Positions 56,972 to 64,000 of a DNA stretch of 64,000 nt are shown here, in pieces. A model generated the notes under the pieces. It saw only the letters and a program-made list of their open reading frames with translations, had not been told where the DNA came from and made no database searches. The stretch comes from Kiritimatiellia bacterium (GTDB taxonomy: Bacteria > Verrucomicrobiota > Kiritimatiellia > PWTM01): contig JAOACR010000020.1 in NCBI GenBank assembly GCA_026417735.1, forward strand, positions 124,001 to 188,000. Direction: 5' to 3'. The position numbers and the translations under genes were made by a program. How positions within the stretch are numbered: position 1 is the stretch's first letter; each line of letters starts with the position of its first letter.

Positions 56972-57020
56972 CGTCCAAGCGTTGGAGGGCACCCCGTCGC
57001 GATCGTCCAAGCGTTGGAGG
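56972..57020. repeat. Tandem 17-bp palindromic repeats, 32-bp spacing
   Basis: Two identical 17-bp copies of CGTCCAAGCGTTGGAGG at 56972-56988 and 57004-57020, each containing the 5-3-5 palindrome TCCAAGCGTTGGA. The period is exactly 32 bp, as at 1511-1555. They lie 53 bp after the sialidase stop, within the 247-bp gap before the aldolase gene, where no other feature is recognisable. Confidence 0.65.
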
Positions 57021-57166
57021 CGCCCGTCTTCCCGGCGGCGGTTGCACCCCGCCACCGGCGGACGGTCGCGGAGCTTTGCCGTCAGCGCGGGCACCCGCCG
57101 CAGCCGTTGTCCGCGCGGATCATCGCGCATGGGCCATGCGCGGACACGTTTCGCCCTTCGATCTCG

Positions 57167-58108
57167 ATGAACCTGCCGCTTCCATCCGGTATTCTCGTGC
57201 CCCTCGCGACGCCTCTGACCCACCGCGACGCGCTCGATCATCACGGGCTGGATCGACTGGTGGATCACGTGTTGGCGGGCGGTGTCCACGGTCTGTTCCT
57301 GCTCGGCACAACGGGCGAAGGGCCGAGCCTCAGCTACCGCCTGCGGCGCGAGTTGGTGCGCCGCGTGACGGAGCGTGTCGCCGGGCGGGTCCCGGTGCTG
57401 GTCGCGGTCAGCGACACCGCCTTCGCCGAATCGGTGGCGCTGGCACGGCACGCGGCCGACTGCGGCGCAGCGGCAGTGGTCGCGGCTCCGCCGTACTACT
57501 TCCCCGAAGGCCAGCCGGAGCTCACGGAGTATCTCGAGCACCTGGTCGAAGAACTTCCCTTGCCGCTGGTGCTCTACAACATGCCCATCTTGACCAAGGT
57601 CAACATCGAGCCGGACTCCGTGCGGCGCGCTCTGGACAGGCCGCAGATTGTCGGCTTGAAGGACAGCTCCGGCGATCTCGTCTATTTCCGCCACGTCTGT
57701 GCGATGGCCGCGGAGGCGCGACCGGACTGGCGGTTGTGGATCGGGCCGGAACACCAGTTGCCGGCTGCGCTGGCTATGGGCGGACATGGCGGGGTGTGCG
57801 GCGGCGCAAATGTCGCGCCTGACCTGTTCGTTGCATGGTATGCGGCACTTCGGGCGGGCGACACCGCGCGTGCCAGCACGCTGGAAGAGCGCGTCCGGGC
57901 GCTCGGCGAGATCTACCGGATCGGGCGCCATCCCTCCGCCGTGATGAAGGGCATCAAGTGCGCACTGTCACTGCTCCGCATCTGTAACGACTTCATGGCG
58001 GAGCCGTTCCATCGTTTTCGAACGCCGGAACGGGAGCGCGTCCGCGCGGCGCTGATCCGTGCCGGTCTGCTACCGCCGAATCCGCTGTTCACCGCCGACC
58101 GTCCGTAG
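57167..58108 (+). CDS. N-acetylneuraminate lyase-like class I aldolase (DapA/NanA family)
   Basis: A 313-residue TIM-barrel aldolase that forms a Schiff base with pyruvate. Catalytic Lys165 in QIVGLKDSSGD, Tyr137 in LVLYNMPILTKV and the GTTGEGPSLSYRLR carboxylate loop are present. Dihydrodipicolinate synthase has YNVPGRT with an Arg binding the succinic semialdehyde carboxylate; here the sequence YNMPILTKV lacks that Arg and resembles NanA or 2-keto-3-deoxy-sugar aldolases. Together with the upstream symporter and sialidase-like gene, N-acetylneuraminate lyase is the best guess. The operon lacks nanE, nanK and nagAB. ATG 57167 gives the normal family length. Confidence 0.8.
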   Translation: MNLPLPSGILVPLATPLTHRDALDHHGLDRLVDHVLAGGVHGLFLLGTTGEGPSLSYRLRRELVRRVTERVAGRVPVLVAVSDTAFAESVALARHAADCGAAAVVAAPPYYFPEGQPELTEYLEHLVEELPLPLVLYNMPILTKVNIEPDSVRRALDRPQIVGLKDSSGDLVYFRHVCAMAAEARPDWRLWIGPEHQLPAALAMGGHGGVCGGANVAPDLFVAWYAALRAGDTARASTLEERVRALGEIYRIGRHPSAVMKGIKCALSLLRICNDFMAEPFHRFRTPERERVRAALIRAGLLPPNPLFTADRP

Positions 58109-58136
58109 ACGACATCGGCACGCCGTTCGTTTCGCG

Positions 58137-58169
58137 CTCTGCTGCCATCGTCGGCAGATCAGCGCAGAG
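58137..58169 (+). terminator. Hairpin downstream of the aldolase gene
   Basis: Outer arms CTCTGC (58137-58142) and GCAGAG (58164-58169) enclose an inner hairpin CTGCC-N6-GGCAG (58142-58157). It has no clear U-tail and lies in the 274-bp gap between the aldolase gene and the convergent alaS, where I see nothing else. Confidence 0.3.
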
Positions 58170-58382
58170 TACGCCTCGCGCGGCAGCTTGCTCGTGAGCG
58201 AAGCTCATCCGCTGGCCTCCAGACTCTGCAAGATCACCGGCACCGTGGTGCGACGCCATCGCCGAAGGGTTGGGGCGTGTTCGCATCGCTCCGTTGGGCT
58301 CGCGCGTTCGCGGCGCGGCCTGAGATGCGCACGCCGCCGCAGCGGCCGCACATGACTGGCCCTCGTGGGCCCGCCACCGCGG

Positions 58383-61022
58383 TCAGCCGCCTGCCAGCGC
58401 CTGCCGCAAAAACTCGGGCGCCGCAGCAACCGCCGCTGCGGCCCTGGTGCCGTCGCGTCCCCCGGCCTGCGCACGCTCAGGACGTCCGCCGCCGCCACCG
58501 CCGGCCAGCTTCGCGATCGCACCCGCCAGCCGGCCCGCATGAACCCCCCGCGCCACCAGCACCTCGGGCACCACCACCGCGAACGCCGCCTTGCCTTCGT
58601 TCGACGAGCCAAGCGCGATCACCGCGTCCGGCCGACGCACCGCGAGCGCGTCGGCCGCCTGCTTCAACGCGTCCGGCGACGCCTCGCCGAGGTAGCCATG
58701 AATCAGCATCGCACCACCCACCTCCACCGCGGCCGCCAGCAACGCCTCCGCCCGCGACTGTACCGCCGCGGCGGCGGCCGCCCGCATCGCCTTCTGCAGC
58801 TCGCGATGCTCGGCCAGCAACGCCGCGACACGATCCACCACCTCCGCAGGGTTCGCACTCAGCGCCCGACTCAGGCGCTCCACTCGCTCCCGGTCCTCCC
58901 GCGCCGCCGCCCAGGCTGCCTGCCCGCACAGCGCTTCGATGCGGCGGATTCCCGACGCCACCGAACCCTCCGACTCGATCCGGAAGAGGCCCAGCTCCCC
59001 GGTCCGCCGCGCATGCGTGCCCCCGCACAGTTCCCGAGAGACCCCCTCCACGCTCACCACCCGCACCACCTCGCCGTACCGGTCGTCAAACACGGCGACG
59101 ATGTCCGTGCCGGCGACGTCCTTCAGCGGCATCTCGACGGTCGTCACCGGCCGGTCGTCGAGAATCCAGAGGTTCACCGTTTCTTCGATCTGCCGCAGCG
59201 TTTCGGGCGGCACCGCCTCAAACCAGGTGAAGTCAAAGCGCAACCGCTCCGGCCCCACCCACGATCCCGCCTGTTTCACCTCTTGCCCCACCAGCCGGCG
59301 GAGCGCCGCGTTGAGCAGGTGCGTGCCGGTGTGGTGCCGCATCGTCGCCCGCCGCCGGCGTTCGTCCACCGCCGCCCGCACCCGGGCCCCCTCCCCAATC
59401 CGACCGCGAACCACCCGGCCCCGATGCAGGATCACGCCCTCCGCCGGCTTCTGCGTGTCGAGCACCTCAAAGACACCGTCCGCGCTCTCCAGCCGGCCGC
59501 GGTCCCCGATCTGCCCTCCCGCCTCGCCGTAGAACGGCGTCACGTCCAGCAGCACCTCGCCGGTTTGCCCCTCCTCCAGAGCGCCGATCCGCCCCTCGGC
59601 TCCCAACACCGCGGTGACGGTCGCCTCCGCCTCCAGCCGCTCGTAGCCGACAAACCGGCTCGTCAGGCCCGCCGCCGCAAGCGCGGCGATGCGGTCGCCT
59701 GCCCCCCCCTCCAACGCGGCGCGGCGCGCGGCGCGTGCCCGCTCGCGCTGCACCGCCATTTCCCGCTCGAAGCCAGCCTCGTCCACCGTCAGGCCACGTT
59801 CGGCCGCCATCAGCCGCGTCAGATCAATCGGAAACCCGTAGGTGTCGTACAGCTTGAACGCCTCCGAGCCGGGAAACACCGTCCCGCCATCGCGGCGTGC
59901 GGCCGCCGCGGCCGCCTCGAAGAGCTCCAACCCCCGGTCGAGCGTGGCTTCAAACGACTCCTCCTCCGCCCGCAGCACCCGGCGGATGGTGTCCCGCCGA
60001 GCGCCCAGTTCTGGAAACGTGTCGCCCATCACCCCCTCCAGCACCGGCACCAGCTCCCCGAGAAACGGCTCGCGAAAGCCGAGCCGACGCCCGAACCGCG
60101 CCGCCCGCCGCAGCAGTCGGCGCAGCACGTAGCCGCGGCCCTCGTTCGACGGAATCACGCCGTCCGCAATCGCGAACGCGAGCGCCCGCACATGGTCGGC
60201 GATCACCCGCATCGCGACCGCGTTCTCGCCCTCGTACTCCCGACCGCTGCGTTCGCGCAGCCAGCCGATCAGCGGCGCGAAAATGTCCGTGTCGTAGTTC
60301 GAATGCTTTCCCTGCAGCACCGCGGTGATTCGCTCGAAGCCCATCCCCGTATCCACATGCTTGCTCGGAAGCTCCTCCAGCCGGCCGTCCGCCCGCCGGT
60401 TGAACTGGATGAACACGAGGTTCCAAACTTCGATCACGTCCGGCGAGCCCGCGTTCACCATCTCCGGACCAGCGCCGCCCGGCGTGCGGTCAAAATGAAT
60501 CTCCGAGCACGGCCCGCAGGGACCGGTATCGCCCATCTCCCAGAAGTTGTCCTTCTCGCCGAACCGCAGCACGTGTGAAGGATCGATGTCCGTCACCTCC
60601 CGCCACAGCGCCGCCGCCTCGTCGTCCTCCCGGTACACCGTCGCCCACAGCCGCGCGCGCGGCAGCCCCCACACGCCCGTCAGCAGTTCCCACGCCCACG
60701 CGATCGCCTCACGCTTGTAGTAGTCGCCGAACGACCAGTTGCCGAGCATCTCGAAAAAGGTGTGGTGATAGGTGTCGCGCCCCACCTCCTCCAGATCGTT
60801 GTGCTTGCCGCTGACCCGAATGCACTTCTGCGTGTTCGCAACTCGCCGGTCGGTCGGCTCGCGCCCCCCCAGAAAAATGTCCTTGAACTGGTTCATCCCG
60901 GCGTTGGTGAACAGCAGCGTCGGATCGGCCGGGAGCACCACCGGCGAACTCGGCACGATCGCGTGCCCCTTCGACCGGAAAAACTCGAGAAACGACCGAC
61001 GAATCTCGCGCGATGTCTTCAT
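58383..61022 (-). CDS. alaS: Alanyl-tRNA synthetase
   Basis: An 879-residue class II synthetase. Aminoacylation domain: MKTSREIRRSFLEFFRSKGH, PADPTLLFTNAGMNQFKDIF, RRVANTQKCIRVSGKHNDLE (motif 2 region), YHHTFFEMLGNWSFGDYYK, GDTGPCGPCSEIHFD (motif 3) and VWNLVFIQFNRRADGRL. The editing domain has both metal motifs HHTGTHLLNAAL and ELCGGTHARRTG, and a Gly-rich C-Ala domain follows (GGGGGGRPERAQAGGRDGTR). ATG 61022 has GGAG upstream. A good promoter lies at 61056-61084. It ends 274 bp from the convergent aldolase gene. Confidence 0.97.
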   Translation of the reverse strand: MKTSREIRRSFLEFFRSKGHAIVPSSPVVLPADPTLLFTNAGMNQFKDIFLGGREPTDRRVANTQKCIRVSGKHNDLEEVGRDTYHHTFFEMLGNWSFGDYYKREAIAWAWELLTGVWGLPRARLWATVYREDDEAAALWREVTDIDPSHVLRFGEKDNFWEMGDTGPCGPCSEIHFDRTPGGAGPEMVNAGSPDVIEVWNLVFIQFNRRADGRLEELPSKHVDTGMGFERITAVLQGKHSNYDTDIFAPLIGWLRERSGREYEGENAVAMRVIADHVRALAFAIADGVIPSNEGRGYVLRRLLRRAARFGRRLGFREPFLGELVPVLEGVMGDTFPELGARRDTIRRVLRAEEESFEATLDRGLELFEAAAAAARRDGGTVFPGSEAFKLYDTYGFPIDLTRLMAAERGLTVDEAGFEREMAVQRERARAARRAALEGGAGDRIAALAAAGLTSRFVGYERLEAEATVTAVLGAEGRIGALEEGQTGEVLLDVTPFYGEAGGQIGDRGRLESADGVFEVLDTQKPAEGVILHRGRVVRGRIGEGARVRAAVDERRRRATMRHHTGTHLLNAALRRLVGQEVKQAGSWVGPERLRFDFTWFEAVPPETLRQIEETVNLWILDDRPVTTVEMPLKDVAGTDIVAVFDDRYGEVVRVVSVEGVSRELCGGTHARRTGELGLFRIESEGSVASGIRRIEALCGQAAWAAAREDRERVERLSRALSANPAEVVDRVAALLAEHRELQKAMRAAAAAAVQSRAEALLAAAVEVGGAMLIHGYLGEASPDALKQAADALAVRRPDAVIALGSSNEGKAAFAVVVPEVLVARGVHAGRLAGAIAKLAGGGGGGRPERAQAGGRDGTRAAAAVAAAPEFLRQALAGG

Positions 61023-61055
61023 ACTGCCGTCTCCACGTTCGCCAACGGGCGCAGG

Positions 61056-61084
61056 ATCATACACGGGACCGTGCGCCCGCCCAA
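61056..61084 (-). promoter_or_regulatory. Sigma70-like promoter of alaS
   Basis: Minus strand TTGGGC (61084-61079), 17 bp, TATGAT (61061-61056). The leader of about 27 nt includes GGAG before ATG 61022. Confidence 0.65.
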
Positions 61085-61183
61085 ACCGCGCGCCGCGCCC
61101 ATCGTCGCACTTGCACGCCGTCGAATTGCACGTAGTTTGAATGGGCGATCGGTGTACCCCATGGGTTCCCCACCCAGACCTCC

Positions 61184-61212
61184 TTGACGCCGATCGCCCG
61201 TTTCTTTAGCGT
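61184..61212 (+). promoter_or_regulatory. Sigma70-like promoter of the DNA methyltransferase gene
   Basis: TTGACG (61184-61189), 17 bp, TAGCGT (61207-61212). GTG 61219 begins 7 nt after the -10 box, so the mRNA is predicted to be leaderless, as for the gene at 1873. Confidence 0.6.
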
Positions 61213-61218
61213 CGGACC

Positions 61219-61632
61219 GTGACGCAGAAGCCCGCCACAGCGCGCACCCTCTCCCACCCCCTCTTGACCGAGTTTCAGGCCCTCGTGTACGCGGTGGTGA
61301 GGCGGATTCCGCGCGGCCGCGTCGCAACCTATGCGCAGGTCGCCCGGGCGGCCGGCTGTGCAAGTCCACGCGCCGTCGGACAGGCCCTGCGACGCAATCC
61401 CTTCGCGCCCCATGTCCCCTGCCACCGCGTCATCGCCAGCGACGGCCGGGCGGGCGGATTCGCCGGCCAGCAGCACGGCGCCGCGCTCCGGCGAAAGCTC
61501 GCTCTGCTGCGCCGCGAGGGTGTGACCTTCCGCCGCGGACGGCTGGCCGATCCCAACCGGCTCGTCGAGCTCGCCCATCTGAGGCCGCAGCGCGGTATCT
61601 CGTCGGTCGACCGTGGGAGCTCACCGCCGTGA
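61219..61632 (+). CDS. O6-alkylguanine-DNA alkyltransferase-type protein (MGMT/Ogt family)
   Basis: A 137-residue protein with the DNA-binding/active-site domain only: VYAVVRRIPRGRVATYAQVA, the Arg finger RAVGQALRRNPFAPH and the alkyl-acceptor VPCHRVIASDGRAGGFAG (Cys68). Asn/Glu partners of the tetrad are partly visible. The usual Ogt is about 160-180 residues with an N-terminal RNase-H-like domain; this one lacks it, as do many atypical or short MGMT proteins. It has the Cys, so it is not an alkyltransferase-like (ATL) protein. The start is GTG, leaderless by promoter position. Its stop overlaps the GTG of the next gene (GTGA). Confidence 0.87.
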   Translation: MTQKPATARTLSHPLLTEFQALVYAVVRRIPRGRVATYAQVARAAGCASPRAVGQALRRNPFAPHVPCHRVIASDGRAGGFAGQQHGAALRRKLALLRREGVTFRRGRLADPNRLVELAHLRPQRGISSVDRGSSPP

Positions 61633-62576
61633 GACGTATCGCGGAAAAGATTGCGCTGCTTGCGCTGGCCGGGTGGTCTGCGGGTGCGGCCGATTCACTC
61701 CAGTGCGCCATCCGTTTTGAGCAGGCGGAATCCGCACTACGCATTCTGGCCGGCGCCGAACGCTTCGCGGTATACCGCTTCGCGGAACCCCCGTCGCCCT
61801 GCGTGTACCCCCTCGTGGGCCCGACCGGCACGAATGTGCTCCGCGAGTACCCCTTCGCGACGGTGCCCGGCGAATCTCATGACCACCCCCATCACCGCGG
61901 TCTCTGGCTCGGTCACGGCGAGGTGAACGGCCACGACTTCTGGTCGTGCCGGAACGGCGAGCGCATCCAGCAGGCCGCCATCCTCGAGCGAAACGACGCA
62001 ACCGGCCGCCTCGTGACGAGTAACCACTGGGTCGCCGCGGGCTCACTCGTCGCCGCCGACACGCGCGCATGGGTCTTCCGGAGGCAGGCGGACGGCTCGG
62101 TGTCGGTGGAGCTGGACTGGCGACTGTTCACACCGTCTGGCGACATCGAACTCGGTGACACCAAAGAGGGATTGTTCGCGCTGCGTGTGGCCACCGCGCT
62201 CCAGTGCGATCCGCCGGGGCATGGCACGCTGATCAATTCCGAAGGCGACACCGGCAGCGCAGCGTGGGGGCGCCGCGCCCGCTGGTGCCGCGCATCGGGT
62301 ATACACAGTGGCGCACCGGTCTCCATCCTGATGTTTGATCATCCGTCCAACCCCGGCCATCCGAACGGCTGGCATGTTCGGACCTACGGGCTGTTGGCCG
62401 CCAACCCGATCGCGCGAAAAAGCTTCCGGCTTTCGGAGCAGCCGGCACCACAGCGCATCCCCGCCGGTAGCTCGCTGAGGTTCCGCTGGTGCGTGGTCGT
62501 GACGCGCGGCGTGCCGGAACCCGCCGCCGTGGAGTCCCGCTGGCGTGCGTGGTCGGCCGCTGCGGTGGCTCCGTGA
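61629..62576 (+). CDS. Exported PmoA-like protein (DUF6807)
   Basis: A 315-residue exported protein, signal peptide about residues 1-20 (IAEKIALLALAGWSAGAADS). It shows the DUF6807/PmoA-like pattern: FAVYRFAEPPSPCVYPLVGP, ESHDHPHHRGLWLGHGEVNG (three His in a metal-site-like cluster), DFWSCRNGERIQQ, WRLFTPSGDIELGDTKEGLF and GAPVSILMFDHPSNPGHPNG with WHVRTYGLLAANPIA. This family is common in Planctomycetes and Verrucomicrobia but its function is unknown; despite the name it has no methane monooxygenase activity. Start GTG overlaps the previous stop. Confidence 0.75.
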   Translation: MRRIAEKIALLALAGWSAGAADSLQCAIRFEQAESALRILAGAERFAVYRFAEPPSPCVYPLVGPTGTNVLREYPFATVPGESHDHPHHRGLWLGHGEVNGHDFWSCRNGERIQQAAILERNDATGRLVTSNHWVAAGSLVAADTRAWVFRRQADGSVSVELDWRLFTPSGDIELGDTKEGLFALRVATALQCDPPGHGTLINSEGDTGSAAWGRRARWCRASGIHSGAPVSILMFDHPSNPGHPNGWHVRTYGLLAANPIARKSFRLSEQPAPQRIPAGSSLRFRWCVVVTRGVPEPAAVESRWRAWSAAAVAP

Positions 62577-62602
62577 GCGGTCGCATGCCCGCAAATTGGG
62601 TG

Positions 62603-62608
62603 TATAGT
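62603..62608 (+). promoter_or_regulatory. Probable -10 box of the PEP-CTERM protease gene
   Basis: TATAGT at 62603-62608 with no clear -35; followed by GGAGGTGATC directly before ATG 62638. Confidence 0.35.
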
Positions 62609-62637
62609 GCAGCCGATGAGGCTGCTCGGAGGTGATC

Positions 62638-63693
62638 ATGAAGCGACTGCAGATCGGACAAGCCGCCGCTGCGGCAGTCTGCCTGGTGGGTGCTCTCCTC
62701 GCTGAGGCTCAAACCCCCCTCGTGAACGCCCCCCCCGGCGACGCGGGCCGGGTCAATCTGATGGTGGTCGCCGGAAGCTCGAATGTCTCTCCCGCTGAGT
62801 CGCCAGCCTCGCGCGTGGATCCAAACACGGTGTCCTCACTGTACGCGGGCGTGGGCAGTGTCCGGGTGCAGGTGGGTGCCAACACTTACATCGGAACTGG
62901 GACGCCGTTGACACCCACCCACATTCTCACCGCTGCCCACGTGCTCGACATCGACGGGAACGGCACGCCCGATACGACCCCCTCCAATGTGCAGTTCTGG
63001 CTGAATTACGGGGGCAGCCCCAGTCACATCGTCACCGCCTCCGCCCTGCACCTGCACCCGGCCTACAACGGCCACATGGTCAATCTCAACGACGACCTCG
63101 CGATCATTCAGTTGTCCTCCCCCTTGCCGGCCGGTGTGCCTACCTACGATATCGTGCGAACCTCGCTGGTCTATCAGACGGCCATCACCGTTGTCGGTTA
63201 TGGCTGGTCCGGCTACGGCAACATCGGATACACGGTGGCCCCCAGCTACGTGGTGAAGCGCGCCGGCACCAACTTTGTCGACGGCGTCTGGAGCTGGGAT
63301 GACGAAGGCACCAACACGGTGTTCGAAGTCTGGTATGGTGATTTCGACTGGCCAAACGGCGTGAATACCGGTTTCGTCGGCGGCGTCACCGTTGGCAACC
63401 GTCTGGAAACCACCTTCGGCGGCGGAGACTCCGGCGGCCCCGGCTTCATCTGGGACGGCACCATCCCGAAGATCGTCAGTGTGAACACCTTCACCTTCAG
63501 CATGGGCACCACCAACGCCCCCACCTTCGGCTCCGGCCTGGGCGGCATTCACATCCCCGCATACTCCAATTGGATCGACAACGTCGCGGGAATCCCGGAA
63601 CCGCAGACGATACTGCTCTCATTGCTCGGTACAGCCGCCGCGCTCGCCGTTCGCCGTTTTCGCGAGCGGGCAGAGGATCCGCCGTACCGCTGA
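62638..63693 (+). CDS. Exported trypsin-like serine protease with PEP-CTERM sorting signal
   Basis: A 351-residue protein. Signal peptide (RLQIGQAAAAAVCLVGALLA, cut about residue 24), trypsin-like domain with H101 (LTAAHVLD), D153 (NDDLAIIQL) and S265 (FGGGDSGGPGF), and a C-terminal sorting signal: IPEP (P320-E321-P322 in the PEP box), a hydrophobic segment TILLSLLGTAAALAV and basic RRFRERAED. PEP-CTERM proteins are processed by exosortase and end up outside in the polysaccharide matrix. An 11-residue tail after the basic cluster is longer than usual. ATG 62638 has a strong Shine-Dalgarno (GGAGGTGATC). Confidence 0.88.
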   Translation: MKRLQIGQAAAAAVCLVGALLAEAQTPLVNAPPGDAGRVNLMVVAGSSNVSPAESPASRVDPNTVSSLYAGVGSVRVQVGANTYIGTGTPLTPTHILTAAHVLDIDGNGTPDTTPSNVQFWLNYGGSPSHIVTASALHLHPAYNGHMVNLNDDLAIIQLSSPLPAGVPTYDIVRTSLVYQTAITVVGYGWSGYGNIGYTVAPSYVVKRAGTNFVDGVWSWDDEGTNTVFEVWYGDFDWPNGVNTGFVGGVTVGNRLETTFGGGDSGGPGFIWDGTIPKIVSVNTFTFSMGTTNAPTFGSGLGGIHIPAYSNWIDNVAGIPEPQTILLSLLGTAAALAVRRFRERAEDPPYR

Positions 63694-63791
63694 TCGGCGC
63701 GCCTGCAGCCCGCAATCCTCGCCGGGCCGGCGGACGGCGAACTTCGCGGTTGCGCTTGTCCATCCACCGCAGCCAACCGTAGGATGAAACC

Positions 63792-64000
63792 ATGTTTCCT
63801 CTCCGGCTCGAGCGCGCGCTCGTCGTGTTCGACATCGAAGCGACCGGCACCGACCCCGGCAGCGACCGCATCATTGACCTCGCCGTGATTCGCCTGGAGC
63901 CGGACGGCTCGCGTTCGGCACGGGAGTTTCGCTTCCATCCCGGCATACCGATTCCCCCGGCCGCAACCGCGGTGCACGGGATTCGTGACGAAGACGTCCG
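63792..64000 (+). CDS. DEDDh 3'-5' exonuclease (DnaQ-like), partial
   Basis: Only the first 69 residues are in the window; the gene runs on past its end. The ExoI motif is VVFDIEATGTDPGSDR (Asp and Glu ligands), followed by IIDLAVIRLEPDGS and AATAVHGIRDEDV, the T/H-G-I-(T/R) pattern of ExoII. It belongs to the DnaQ/epsilon exonuclease superfamily; whether it is a polymerase proofreading subunit, an RNase T or a helicase-fused form cannot be told from the fragment. AGGA 8 nt before the ATG supports the start. Confidence 0.75.
   Translation, partial: MFPLRLERALVVFDIEATGTDPGSDRIIDLAVIRLEPDGSRSAREFRFHPGIPIPPAATAVHGIRDEDV

Noticed and set aside
57167-58108. dapA (dihydrodipicolinate synthase) call for the aldolase
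   Set aside because: The YNVPGRT arginine motif is replaced by YNMPILTKV and the neighbours are a symporter and a sialidase-like gene, so NanA-like is favoured.
58365-60578. 737-residue plus-strand open frame
   Set aside because: Antisense shadow of alaS, His/Arg/Pro-rich, no family motifs.

Overview
The window is GC-rich, densely coded DNA from a Gram-negative bacterium of the PVC type, most likely a Kiritimatiellota/Verrucomicrobiota relative. This placement is an inference. It rests on lipopolysaccharide genes (kdsB, heptose kinase), a type II/IV-pilin-like protein, a PEP-CTERM-tagged exported protease, very large secreted proteins with Ca-binding thrombospondin type 3 repeats, an FG-GAP-fused sialidase-like protein, and a GldA/GldF/GldG/DUF4340 exporter cassette. 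No phage, transposon, CRISPR array or rRNA is visible; the only RNA gene found is a tRNA-Leu(CAA).

Layout. 0-7.1 kb: an agarase-like glycosidase, then a glycosyltransferase / LolD-type ATPase / FtsX-type permease operon joined by overlapping codons. 7.2-12.5 kb: a pseudopilin, an orphan RnfB ferredoxin-like subunit, the minus-strand operon diguanylate cyclase-pdxJ-acpS, a Tat-exported lytic transglycosylase and a LapA-like small membrane protein. 12.6-16.4 kb: tsaD, then gdhA (glutamate dehydrogenase) divergent from an NrpR-type nitrogen repressor, with several palindromes between them. 16.4-26.5 kb: a sensor kinase/LuxR-type regulator pair, a secreted beta-propeller-like protein and a 1,769-residue secreted protein. 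26.7-39.9 kb: a long plus-strand envelope operon (HtrA protease, GldA/F/G-like exporter, DUF4340 protein, AsmA-like protein, secretin-like protein, outer-membrane-barrel-like protein, unknown protein, MurJ lipid II flippase). 39.9-46.3 kb: a minus-strand set (kdsB, heptose kinase, DUF3108 protein, DNA polymerase III delta, secreted nuclease, PHP-like protein, sugar isomerase). 46.5-50.5 kb: tRNA-Leu, rlmD-type RNA methyltransferase, rpsB-tsf and a DJ-1 protein. 50.5-51.95 kb is gene-poor and holds at most a broken gene. 51.95-58.1 kb: a probable sialic-acid-type scavenging operon (Na+/solute symporter, sialidase-like/FG-GAP protein, N-acetylneuraminate-lyase-like aldolase). 58.4-64 kb: alaS, an O6-alkylguanine-DNA methyltransferase, a PmoA-like secreted protein, a PEP-CTERM serine protease and the start of a DnaQ-type exonuclease.

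Two themes run through the window. First, most genes are packed into operons whose stop and start codons overlap (ATGA, GTGA, TGATG), and transcription units are preceded by readable sigma70-like promoters (TTGnnn, 16-18 bp, TAnnnT); at least two of these sit exactly 7 nt before a GTG start, which predicts leaderless mRNAs. Second, most of the proteins serve the cell envelope, export or extracellular carbohydrate use. The most interesting candidate systems are the NrpR/gdhA divergent switch, the 13-kb HtrA-GldAFG-AsmA-MurJ operon, and pairs of 13-bp palindromes spaced exactly 32 bp apart that lie downstream of extracellular glycosidase genes.
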